A stretch of 13,952 nucleotides of DNA from Eggerthella sp. CAG:209. GTDB lineage: Bacteria; Actinomycetota; Coriobacteriia; Coriobacteriales; Eggerthellaceae. A program made the translations under genes and the position numbers. Location of the stretch: the NCBI GenBank assembly GCA_000436075.1, contig FR884585.1:1-13952 (forward strand). Reading direction: 5' to 3'. Below the pieces are notes generated by a model. The model saw only the letters and a program-made list of their open reading frames with translations. It made no database searches and was not told the origin of the DNA. How positions within the stretch are numbered: position 1 is the first letter of the stretch; each line of letters starts with the position of its first letter. Shown here one piece after another: positions 1-7,346 of the stretch.

Positions 1-495
1 AGGCAGAATGCCTCATCTGTGCTTGCTCAGGTTGCAAAAATCGACCCAGAAAAGCTTGCCCCCCATGCTGACGAGTTTATCGATGCCTTAAATCGCCCTG
101 AGGCCCAAACCCGATGGGAGTCTTTGGATGTTCTTACCGAGCTTGTTTCTATCGACTCTCGAGCTTGCGATAAGGCTCTTGCTGGCGCTGAAGCTGCACT
201 CTTCGATGAAGATAATGGCTTTGTCCGCCTTGCTGCTCTTCGTTTCCTGTGCGCATTGGGATCAACAACCGAAAATCGCTCAATGAAGGTTTGGCCGCTT
301 CTTGATGAAGCCATCCAGTGTTACCACGGTGACTACGAGTATCAGGATATGCTTATTGCCCTGATTTCATTCGCTGATGGGAAGATTGCTCCTGAGGTAA
401 AGGAAGGCCTTGCCGAACGTGTGAAATTTGATGCCGAGCACGGTAAGGGTGCCTTGAAGCGACGTAGTCAGCAAATCATTGAGGCTCTTTCATAA
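1..495 (+). CDS. HEAT-repeat-like protein, 3' part
   Basis: The frame is open from base 1, so the true start probably lies upstream; a GTG at 19 has no convincing ribosome binding site. About 164 residues are visible, ending at TAA 493-495. The chain is almost all helix, with repeating pairs of amphipathic helices (for example around KLAPHADEFIDAL, WESLDVLTELV, FVRLAALRFLCAL). This is the look of HEAT/ARM repeats, which form curved scaffolds for protein binding. There is no signal peptide, membrane segment or catalytic motif. The basic tail (KGALKRRSQQIIEAL) ends the last helix. A hairpin follows about 70 bases downstream and may end its transcript, which would separate it from the isocitrate dehydrogenase gene. 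The fold is moderately supported by pattern only; the partner and role are unknown. Confidence 0.6.
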   Translation, partial: RQNASSVLAQVAKIDPEKLAPHADEFIDALNRPEAQTRWESLDVLTELVSIDSRACDKALAGAEAALFDEDNGFVRLAALRFLCALGSTTENRSMKVWPLLDEAIQCYHGDYEYQDMLIALISFADGKIAPEVKEGLAERVKFDAEHGKGALKRRSQQIIEALS

Positions 496-532
496 CCCGT
501 TCATCGCTACAGCTAAGTTAAATTTAAATTTG

Positions 533-561
533 TTGCACCACAAAATCTATTTTAATACTAG
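533..561 (+). promoter_or_regulatory. weak candidate promoter for isocitrate dehydrogenase
   Basis: TTGCAC (533-538) is followed after 17 bases by TACTAG (556-561), in an AT-rich stretch (about 517-560) unlike the flanking coding DNA. The -10 match is poor (3 of 6). If real, transcription would start around 567, the first base of the strong hairpin, and the message would begin with that stem. The alternative is that the AT-rich stretch is simply the spacer after the upstream gene. Confidence 0.25.
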
Positions 562-566
562 GATAA

Positions 567-607
567 AAGGACCAACATTCTTCCCTGAATGTTGGTCCTT
601 ATCTATT
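567..607 (+). terminator. perfect 14-bp hairpin: terminator or mRNA leader stem
   Basis: AAGGACCAACATTC (567-580) and GAATGTTGGTCCTT (587-600) pair perfectly around a 6-base loop. The bases after the stem (ATCTATTTCG) are only partly T-rich, so this is a mediocre rho-independent terminator for the HEAT-repeat gene. The stem ends 13 bases before the AAGGAG ribosome binding site of the next gene, so it could equally be a 5' leader stem of that message. Confidence 0.55.
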
Positions 608-626
608 TCGAGCAAGGAGTGTATCT

Positions 627-1724
627 ATGGCAAAGCATACCGTAACGCTTATTCCTGGTGATGGTATCGGTCTTGAAACAACTGCGGCAATGAGGCGAGT
701 GGTTGAGGCTTGTGGCGTCGATATCGAATGGGAAATTGCTGAAGCGGGTGCTCACATGATGGATTCATGCGGTACGCCATTGCCTGAAGCCACCATCGGA
801 GCCGTACGACGCAATAAAGTTGCGATCAAGGGTCCCATTACCACTCCTGTTGGTACTGGCTTTCGCAGCGTAAATGTTGCACTTCGCAAAACGCTGAACC
901 TAAATGTTTGTCTCCGTCCCGTGCTTTCGATTCCTGGTGCTGGAGGTCGCTATCAAGATGTTGATCTAGTGATCGTCCGTGAGAATTCAGAGGATTTGTA
1001 TGCTGGTATTGAATTCGAAGAGGGTAGCAAAGAAGCTGCAGAACTAATTGAATTCTGCAAACAGCATGATGCAGGTACTATTCGCTCTGATTCCGGCATA
1101 TCAATCAAACCTATTTCGGTTACCGCTTCGCAGAATATTGTGCGCTATGCATTTGACTATGCCGTTAAGCACGGTCGAAAGAAGGTTACGGCAGCCCATA
1201 AGGCTAATATCATGAAGCATTCCGATGGTTTGTTCTTGCGCACGGCAAGGGAGGTTGCTGCCGATTATGAAGGTAGCATCGAATTCAATGACAATATCAT
1301 CGATGCGTTCTGTATGAACCTCGTTATGGACCCCTCGCAGTTTGATGTGATTGTGTTCCCGAATCTTTATGGCGATATCGCAAGCGATCTTTGTGCGGGT
1401 CTTGTCGGAGGATTGGGCATTGCACCGGGAGCTAATATCGGTCCCGATTACGCTATTTTCGAGGCTGTACATGGCTCTGCTCCCGATATTGCGGGAAAGA
1501 ATATCTGCAATCCAACTGCTGAGATTTTGTCTGCTGCCATGATGCTTGATCATCTCGGGGAACTTGAGGCGGCTCAGCGCATTCGTGATGCTGTTCGCAA
1601 GGTGTATGCTGAGGGCGAGGTGCTGACCGCCGATATCCGTAAAGCAACAGGTTCAGATAAACCAGCAGCTTCTTGCTCTCAATTTACCGACGAACTGATC
1701 TCAGCGCTCACCCGTCTTGCTTAA
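627..1724 (+). CDS. icd: NAD-dependent isocitrate dehydrogenase
   Basis: Cytoplasmic enzyme that oxidatively decarboxylates isocitrate to 2-oxoglutarate, here most likely making NADH. The 365-residue length is usual for the short NAD-type members of the isocitrate/isopropylmalate dehydrogenase family. Visible are the N-terminal IPGDGIG, and the substrate loop RSVNVALR with S81, N83 and R87, the pair typical of isocitrate rather than isopropylmalate enzymes. R97, R118 and Y125 (RENSEDLYAGIE) and K192 also line the site; D226, D250 and D254 (NLYGDIASDL) are the metal ligands. The cofactor segment APDIAG carries D287 and I288 where NADP enzymes have Lys-Tyr, which points to NAD. AAGGAG at 614-619, seven bases before ATG, sets the start. 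Aconitase follows after 88 bases on the same strand with no clear terminator, so the two probably form an operon for citrate to 2-oxoglutarate. Confidence 0.93.
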   Translation: MAKHTVTLIPGDGIGLETTAAMRRVVEACGVDIEWEIAEAGAHMMDSCGTPLPEATIGAVRRNKVAIKGPITTPVGTGFRSVNVALRKTLNLNVCLRPVLSIPGAGGRYQDVDLVIVRENSEDLYAGIEFEEGSKEAAELIEFCKQHDAGTIRSDSGISIKPISVTASQNIVRYAFDYAVKHGRKKVTAAHKANIMKHSDGLFLRTAREVAADYEGSIEFNDNIIDAFCMNLVMDPSQFDVIVFPNLYGDIASDLCAGLVGGLGIAPGANIGPDYAIFEAVHGSAPDIAGKNICNPTAEILSAAMMLDHLGELEAAQRIRDAVRKVYAEGEVLTADIRKATGSDKPAASCSQFTDELISALTRLA

Positions 1725-1812
1725 AGCTTGTCTTTTGTTTTGTTGTTTAGTTTTGCGGCTTTAAGCCAACGAATTGATTGTCTGATTTGCCGTAGTTGAA
1801 AAAGGAGTAATT

Positions 1813-4458
1813 ATGTCAAGTCGTTCCGATGTCCTGAAGGTCGGAAACGTAACCTATACGTATTACCCAGTTAATCGCGTTGCTGGTCACGAGAAGCTCC
1901 CGTTTTCTCTAACGGTCCTGCTCGAGAATATTCTCCGAAATGCTGAGTCTGACGAGCGTGCGAGCGAATTGGCTCAACGCTTGGTTGAAGCGGGGCTTTC
2001 TGGTGAAGTCGGAAGCGAAATCGAGTTCAGCCCTGCGCGCGTTCTTTTCCAGGATTTCACTGGTGTACCTGTCTTCGTTGATTTTGCGGTAATGCGAGAG
2101 GCATGCATGGCTCTCGGCGGGGATCCCAAAACCATTAATCCTCAAGTACAGTGCGATCTGGTTATTGACCACTCGGTTATTGCCGACGAAGCGGGTTGTG
2201 CGGGCGCATTGCAGAAGAACATGGAACTAGAATTCGATCGCAATAAAGAGCGTTATGAGTTCCTCAAATGGGCCCAGGAATCATTTGAGAATGTGCGTAT
2301 TGTTCCTCCTGGAGCTGGTATTTGCCATCAGCTGAACATTGAGCGCTTTGCTTCGGTGGCTATGACGAAAGACGGTGGGGAAGGCCCCCTTGCGTATTTC
2401 GATACGCTCGTTGGTACCGATTCTCATACACCTACCGCTAACGGCATCGGCGTGCTCGGTTGGGGCGTAGGCGGCATTGAAGCGGAAGCTGCAGCTCTCG
2501 GTCAGCCGATCACTACGCTGGTGCCTCGCGTAATTGGCATTAAGCTTACAGGCTCCCTTCAGCCTGGTGTGAGCGCCATGGACGTATCCCTTACGTTTGC
2601 TCAGATGCTACGTGCAGAAGGGGTTGTTGGCTGCTTCGTTGAATGCTTCGGTGAAGGCCTCGAAAGCTTGAACGCTACGCAGCGTGCATGCATCTCAAAC
2701 ATGACGCCCGAATATGGCGCAACTTGCACCCTGTTTCCCGTAGACCAGAAAACGCTTGATTATCTCGAGCTTACTGGTCGCAGCGCGGAGCAAATTGCTT
2801 TGGTGGAGTCTTATGCAAAGGCTCAGGGCTTCTGGAGCGATCCGCAAAGTGAACCGCGAATCTATTCCAAGGTGCTCGAGCTTGATCTTTCGAAGGTCCA
2901 GCGTAGCGTTGCAGGTCCGTCTCGTCCGCACGACCGTATTGATTTGGCCGATGTTAAGAATCGCTTTAGCCAGTTGTGCAACGATCGTTCTCTCGATTGC
3001 AGCAAGAAGGTTTCGGTTGATGTATTGGGCCATAATTACGAAGTCACTCATGGCGCATTGGCCATTGCAGCTGTCACTAGCTGCACGACGGCAACGGATG
3101 CTAGCATGATGATCTCGGCTGGTGTGCTGGCGCGAAACGCTAGCAAAGCCGGTCTCCATCCGAAGCCATGGGTTAAGACTATCCTGGCGCCTGGAAGCCG
3201 CGCGACGGAGGACATCCTAGACGCTGCGGGTCTTATGCCTGCGCTTCGTGATCTTGGTTTTTATACGTGCGGATTTGGCTGCATGAGTTGTATTGGCAAT
3301 TCGGGTCCGGTTTTGCCGGGAATGCACGATATCGCCAATGAGGTCGAGTTGGCCAGTGTGCTTTCGGGCAATCGTAATTTCGAGGGCCGCATTTCCCCCG
3401 ATGTATCTCAGAACTATCTCTGTGCGCCTGCGCTGGTTATTGCGTATTCGCTTGCAGGTACGATCGATTTTGATTTTGAAACCGAAGCGCTCGGCATCGA
3501 TGCGGAAGGCAATAGTATTTACCTCAAAGATATCTGGCCTGATGACGAAGAAGTTACCCTTCTTCTTGAGAAGAGTCGAACCAAGGAAGTGTTCGACCGT
3601 GCTGCAGTGGGTCTATTTGATGGTGACGAAAGATGGCAGTCGCTTGGTAGGGAAGCGAGCGATGTGTTTGCGTGGGACCCCGACTCCACATACGTTCGTC
3701 GCGCACCCTACTTTGATGGCATGGGGAAGGATCCTGTAGCGCCAAAGAGCGTAAAGAATGCTCGCGTATTGCTCAATTTGGGGGACTTCATCACCACCGA
3801 CCATATTTCCCCTGCCGGCTCTATCGCAGACGATTCTCCAGCAGCTCGCTACCTTGAGGTTCACGGCGTTAGAAAGGAAGACTTCAATACGTATGGGGCT
3901 CGACGGGGTAATCATGAGGTGATGATGCGCGGTACCTTCGCCAATGTGAAGCTGCAGAATAAGCTCGCCGAAGGGAAGCGTGGTGGCTGGACGCGCGATT
4001 TCATCGATGATGAAATCAAGGCAGTTTATGATGCTGCCGAGCATTACCAAGAGGAAGGCTCCGACTTGGTTGTTCTGGCGGGAAAGATGTACGGAAGCGG
4101 ATCGTCGCGCGACTGGGCGGCAAAGGGACCGATGCTCCAGGGCATTCGTGCCGCATTCGCCGAAAGCTTCGAGCGAATCCACCGTTCAAATCTCATTGGT
4201 ATGGGTATCCTTCCTTTGCAGTTTGAGGAAGGGCAGAACGCCGAAAGCTTGGGTCTTGATGGAACCGAGCGCATCACCGTTGGCGAAATAGATTTCTCTG
4301 AAGGTCTGCCAAATCCAAGTCATGTTGTCGTCACGGCGGAAAAACCAGACGGTAGCAGCATTGATTTCACGGCTGTCGTAAGAATCGATACGCCAACCGA
4401 AGGAAGCTATTACTACAATGGCGGCATTTTGCAGTATGTATTACGTCAGCTTTCCTAA
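1813..4458 (+). CDS. acnA: Aconitate hydratase A (aconitase)
   Basis: Cytoplasmic [4Fe-4S] enzyme that interconverts citrate and isocitrate. The 881 residues match the AcnA/IRP1 class (about 890). Visible in order: VLFQDFTGVP near 78, the DHSV box (119-122), PPGAGICHQ near 165, GTDSHT (201-206), cluster cysteines C424, C490 and C493, the C-terminal swivel domain with ITTDHISPAGS near 660, ARRGNHEVMMRGTFAN near 696, and SGSSRDWAAKG (762-772) with the catalytic serine and arginine. Odd point: the segment around C424 reads SCTTATDA where the family nearly always has SCTN followed by S/T-rich residues; the codons are unambiguous. AAGGAG at 1802-1807, five bases before ATG, sets the start. The 88-base gap from icd is T-rich and contains only a short GGCT/AGCC stem near 1757-1767. 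A terminator follows. Product 2-oxoglutarate (via icd) would feed glutamate or the cycle. Confidence 0.94.
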   Translation: MSSRSDVLKVGNVTYTYYPVNRVAGHEKLPFSLTVLLENILRNAESDERASELAQRLVEAGLSGEVGSEIEFSPARVLFQDFTGVPVFVDFAVMREACMALGGDPKTINPQVQCDLVIDHSVIADEAGCAGALQKNMELEFDRNKERYEFLKWAQESFENVRIVPPGAGICHQLNIERFASVAMTKDGGEGPLAYFDTLVGTDSHTPTANGIGVLGWGVGGIEAEAAALGQPITTLVPRVIGIKLTGSLQPGVSAMDVSLTFAQMLRAEGVVGCFVECFGEGLESLNATQRACISNMTPEYGATCTLFPVDQKTLDYLELTGRSAEQIALVESYAKAQGFWSDPQSEPRIYSKVLELDLSKVQRSVAGPSRPHDRIDLADVKNRFSQLCNDRSLDCSKKVSVDVLGHNYEVTHGALAIAAVTSCTTATDASMMISAGVLARNASKAGLHPKPWVKTILAPGSRATEDILDAAGLMPALRDLGFYTCGFGCMSCIGNSGPVLPGMHDIANEVELASVLSGNRNFEGRISPDVSQNYLCAPALVIAYSLAGTIDFDFETEALGIDAEGNSIYLKDIWPDDEEVTLLLEKSRTKEVFDRAAVGLFDGDERWQSLGREASDVFAWDPDSTYVRRAPYFDGMGKDPVAPKSVKNARVLLNLGDFITTDHISPAGSIADDSPAARYLEVHGVRKEDFNTYGARRGNHEVMMRGTFANVKLQNKLAEGKRGGWTRDFIDDEIKAVYDAAEHYQEEGSDLVVLAGKMYGSGSSRDWAAKGPMLQGIRAAFAESFERIHRSNLIGMGILPLQFEEGQNAESLGLDGTERITVGEIDFSEGLPNPSHVVVTAEKPDGSSIDFTAVVRIDTPTEGSYYYNGGILQYVLRQLS

Positions 4459-4479
4459 ATAGTCAACGGAAGTGTATGG

Positions 4480-4520
4480 AGCGGGGTCCGGGTAAGTTTA
4501 ACCTTGGGTCCCGCTTTTTT
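4480..4520 (+). terminator. rho-independent terminator after acnA
   Basis: AGCGGG (4480-4485) pairs with CCCGCT (4510-4515), and the stem continues through GTCCGGG against CTTGGGT using several G-T pairs. A run of six T (4515-4520) follows directly. It lies 22 bases after the acnA stop and closes the icd-acnA unit. Confidence 0.85.
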
Positions 4521-4543
4521 GTTTCGCATATAAAGCCGCTTCC

Positions 4544-4569
4544 TATACAATTGTTTGTTATATACAAAC
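4544..4569. promoter_or_regulatory. palindrome and direct repeat: candidate operator/promoter
   Basis: A perfect inverted repeat GTTTGT-TATAT-ACAAAC spans 4553-4569, only five bases before the ribosome binding site region of the next gene. TATACAA occurs twice (4544-4550 and 4561-4567), 17 bases apart, and an ACAATTGT palindrome (4547-4554) overlaps the first copy. TATAAA (4529-4534) and the TATACAA copies could each act as a -10 box, but I see no good -35 for any of them. The AT-rich symmetry suits a repressor site. A simple mRNA stem that affects translation is the alternative. Confidence 0.35.
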
Positions 4570-4584
4570 TAAGGGAGGAGACCT

Positions 4585-6432
4585 ATGCCGGATCCTAATC
4601 AACAAGGACCCATGAGTTGGGCCGACTTGCTGAATCAATTTGGCGGCGGTGCTGGCGGTGCAGGCGGTTCGCAAGGACCCAGCGCCGGCGGTCATCGCGG
4701 TGGCAGCGAATTTGATATGCTGCGAACCCGTTTTGCTCAAATGAGCAAGAAAGCAATTGTTGTTTTAGCTGTCGTAATTCTTATCGTCGCAGCATTTTGT
4801 TACTGGTGGTTCCATCCGCCGATCAACATCCATAGCGTCGATCTTTGGATGTTCCTTGCTATCTTTGTGCTGTTCCCGTCTTTTTTGGTGTTCTTCATCT
4901 TCCACCAAATATATGAGCGCGGAATGGGCAAACGCGAGAAGAACGAAAAGAAGGCTAAACGCTTCAAGGGCCTGATGGTCGTTCCCGTAATCATTGCGCT
5001 CGTTGGCGTTTTGGGCGCTGTTGCCTCTTTGACCTTGTTCCCCGGTAATGCGGAAAAGTATTCCACCATCCTCAACACGGAGGATGGGGATTTTGCTACC
5101 GACATCGAACAGGCGGATTACTCTACCATTCCGTTTATCGATCGCGATTCCGCTGTCCTTTTGGGCAACCGCACCATGGGCACGATGGCAGACTACGTTA
5201 GCCAGTTCGAGATTTCCGACCTGTATTCTCAGATCAATTATCAGGACGCACCGGTTCGTGTTAGCCCCCTGAATTATGCTGACGTGTTCAAATGGTGGTC
5301 CAACCACAATACGGGTATTCCTGCATACGTAATTGTCAATATGAGCACCCAGGATACCCAGATTGTTCGTCTTGAAGATCCGATCTACTATTCTGATTCC
5401 GATCCTTTCTTCAACAACGTTGACCGTCATGTGCAGCTGAGCCATCCGTTCTATATCTTTGGTGAAAAGTCGTTTGAGATCGACGACAATGGCAAACCGT
5501 ATTGGATCTATCCGGTAATCGACTACACGGTTGGTCTGTTCGGTGGTGAAACCGTTTCGCGTGTTGTTCTTTGCGATGCAAGCACGGGCGAGTGCCAGGA
5601 TCTTGCCATCGACGAAGTGCCCCAGTGGGTTGACCGAGCGTATCCTGCCGACTTGCTCATCCAGCAGTACAACTGGAGCGGCGCACTTTCCGGCGGCTGG
5701 ATTAACTCTTGGTTGGGCCAGAGTGGCGTTAAACAAACCACTCCTGGATCCGATGGCCAGCTTGGCTACAACTACATTGCCAAGGATGACGACGTTTGGG
5801 TATATTCCGGCGTAACTTCGGCAACTGCGGATAATTCCATCATTGGCTTTGTTCTAATTAATCAGCGTACCGCCGAATCCAAGTTCTATCCAGTTGCTGG
5901 TGCAACCGAAGAATCTGCAATGAGCTCAGCAGAGGGCCAGGTTCAAAATCTTAAGTATGAAGCAACCTTCCCGCTGTTGATCAATGTTGACAATCAGCCG
6001 ACCTACTTTATGGCTTTGAAGGACAACGCGGGCCTGGTTAAGAAGTATGCGATGATCGACATCCAGCGCTACCAGAATGTAGCCGTAGGTGACACACTCG
6101 AGGAAACCGAGAAGTCGTATAAAAAACTGCTTCGCGCAAACGGCGTCTCTACCGACGATGATTCCGGCAAAGCAACTAAGACGAACGGAACAGCAACTGG
6201 TACTATTTCGCTGATTTCACCTGTGGTTCTTGACGGTAATTCTCATTACTACGTCATGCTCAATGGAGACGGCACGCTCTATGACTGTCCTGTAGCCAAC
6301 GTAGTCGATATCGTTCGCTTCAAGGAAGGCGATAGCGTGACCCTGACGGTAAGCGGTGACAATGGTGATGTTGCTACTGTCTCTGCTGTATCTCAGGCAA
6401 ATGATGCTGGCAGCTCTAATGCTTCTGCGTAG
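4585..6432 (+). CDS. Three-helix membrane protein with large outer domain, unknown function
   Basis: I cannot name this 615-residue protein. Residues 1-55 are a short soluble head with a Gly-rich low-complexity stretch (19-40). Membrane segments lie at about 57-76, 87-109 and 130-152; between the second and third is a very basic loop (RGMGKREKNEKKAKRFKG), which should be cytoplasmic. By the positive-inside rule the head is then outside or the first helix is re-entrant, while residues 153-615 face outward. That outer part is rich in aromatic and acidic residues with few cysteines (C330, C337, C568), and ends in a Ser/Thr/Asn/Asp-rich tail. The segment from about 430 to 515 (GATEESAMSSAEGQV, QPTYFMALKD) resembles, from memory only, a domain in large membrane proteins of Clostridia annotated as CvpA-like. 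GGGAGG (4573-4578) precedes ATG. It stands alone between two terminators. Confidence 0.85.
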   Translation: MPDPNQQGPMSWADLLNQFGGGAGGAGGSQGPSAGGHRGGSEFDMLRTRFAQMSKKAIVVLAVVILIVAAFCYWWFHPPINIHSVDLWMFLAIFVLFPSFLVFFIFHQIYERGMGKREKNEKKAKRFKGLMVVPVIIALVGVLGAVASLTLFPGNAEKYSTILNTEDGDFATDIEQADYSTIPFIDRDSAVLLGNRTMGTMADYVSQFEISDLYSQINYQDAPVRVSPLNYADVFKWWSNHNTGIPAYVIVNMSTQDTQIVRLEDPIYYSDSDPFFNNVDRHVQLSHPFYIFGEKSFEIDDNGKPYWIYPVIDYTVGLFGGETVSRVVLCDASTGECQDLAIDEVPQWVDRAYPADLLIQQYNWSGALSGGWINSWLGQSGVKQTTPGSDGQLGYNYIAKDDDVWVYSGVTSATADNSIIGFVLINQRTAESKFYPVAGATEESAMSSAEGQVQNLKYEATFPLLINVDNQPTYFMALKDNAGLVKKYAMIDIQRYQNVAVGDTLEETEKSYKKLLRANGVSTDDDSGKATKTNGTATGTISLISPVVLDGNSHYYVMLNGDGTLYDCPVANVVDIVRFKEGDSVTLTVSGDNGDVATVSAVSQANDAGSSNASA

Positions 6433-6461
6433 GGAAATAGCGTATCGCTAAGTGAATCTAG

Positions 6462-6490
6462 GGACCCTGTTTGAACAGGGTCCTTTTTTT
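6462..6490 (+). terminator. rho-independent terminator after the 615-residue protein gene
   Basis: GGACCCTG (6462-6469) pairs with CAGGGTCC (6476-6483) around TTTGAA, with seven T (6484-6490) following directly. It lies 29 bases after the stop codon. The rest of the gap to 6644 holds only the terminator of the opposite-strand operon. Confidence 0.92.
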
Positions 6491-6546
6491 ATGAGTGTAG
6501 GCTGCGGAAAAGTAATGCTCTGCAATAATGGCTTGGATGCATAACG

Positions 6547-6583
6547 AAAAAGCACCTGGAATGAATCTTCATTCCAGGTGCTT
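6547..6583 (-). terminator. rho-independent terminator of the lut operon
   Basis: The arms AAGCACCTGGAATGAA (6550-6565) and TTCATTCCAGGTGCTT (6568-6583) are perfect 16-base complements. On the minus strand the stem is followed by TTTTT (6551-6547); on the plus strand only TTCATT follows. It therefore ends transcripts coming from lutC, whose stop is about 60 bases away. It faces the plus-strand terminator at 6462-6490. Confidence 0.88.
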
Positions 6584-6644
6584 CATTAGAAGTTTGGCTC
6601 ACATAGAGGAGCGTTATTTTCGTCGAGTGGTTATTCGGAGAGCC

Positions 6645-7346
6645 TTAGTCGTCGATGAGGACTACGCTTGCGTAAACGGGTCCATGAACGCCCACGACAC
6701 GAACCAGCTCGATGTCAGCGGTGTTTGAAGGGCCGCTGATGAAAGTCACGTTAGAAGGCATTTCCTCGCCTCCAGCGATGCGTTTTTCCCAATCATCCAT
6801 GAGTTGTGTCATATAAGGGAAGATGGTGCTCTTGCGCAACAGGGCAATGTGGCCGATAGGTAGAAGGCATACTGCCCGTCCAGACTTTTCCGTGCAACGC
6901 TGCATGATGGTGGCGGTTTCTGCGATGCCTGCGGAAGCAAAGGTGATGCCAATATCGGCACTCTCAGCGCGCCCCATGCTCTTTTCTCGGCTGGTGGGGT
7001 TCCAGCGAACGGCTTCGAAGGAAGCGTTATTCAGAACTTCGGGAATGCCAAAGCCATCGATCTCGGGAACGTCGGAATAAACGATGTGTCCGCCTTGACC
7101 GATCTCGTTAACCAAATCAAGCACAACCTGGGATACTTCTTCCGGCTTTGCTTCGCGAACGATGGTGCCCATCTTGGTTGCTTCTTCGGTGAACCATTGA
7201 GCGAGCTCCTCGGTGGAGTAATCGCGATAATCTCCAGGCAACGGTGCCTTAGTTGCTTCACAGGGTTCAATGGATGCGGGGGGTTCAGTGCGGCCAAGCG
7301 CCTGGGATATGGGCTTCAGGAACTCCTCGAGGCTTACTGTGCTCAT
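6645..7346 (-). CDS. lutC: Lactate utilization protein C (LUD domain)
   Basis: Third subunit of the LutABC (YkgEFG) complex, which oxidises L-lactate to pyruvate in the cytoplasm. At 233 residues it has the usual LutC length: a variable N-terminal helix region (1-60), then the LUD domain. Recognisable are SADIGITFASAGIAET (129-144), RAVCLLPIGHIALL (157-170) and the C-terminal FISGPSNTADIELVRVVGVHGP (202-223), the latter being the best family signature. The first of these normally ends AETGT and here reads AETAT, a small departure. The ATG overlaps the lutB stop as ATGA (7343-7346), so translation is almost surely coupled. It is the last gene of the operon and a strong terminator follows. Confidence 0.9.
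   Translation of the reverse strand: MSTVSLEEFLKPISQALGRTEPPASIEPCEATKAPLPGDYRDYSTEELAQWFTEEATKMGTIVREAKPEEVSQVVLDLVNEIGQGGHIVYSDVPEIDGFGIPEVLNNASFEAVRWNPTSREKSMGRAESADIGITFASAGIAETATIMQRCTEKSGRAVCLLPIGHIALLRKSTIFPYMTQLMDDWEKRIAGGEEMPSNVTFISGPSNTADIELVRVVGVHGPVYASVVLIDD

Noticed and set aside
479..661. 60-codon plus-strand open frame between the HEAT-repeat gene and icd
   Set aside because: It overlaps both neighbours, runs through the perfect hairpin and has no ribosome binding site.
4765..5736. 323-codon minus-strand open frame opposite the 615-residue protein gene
   Set aside because: The plus frame has a strong ribosome binding site, membrane helices and a terminator. The minus translation is compositionally odd and has no upstream signals.
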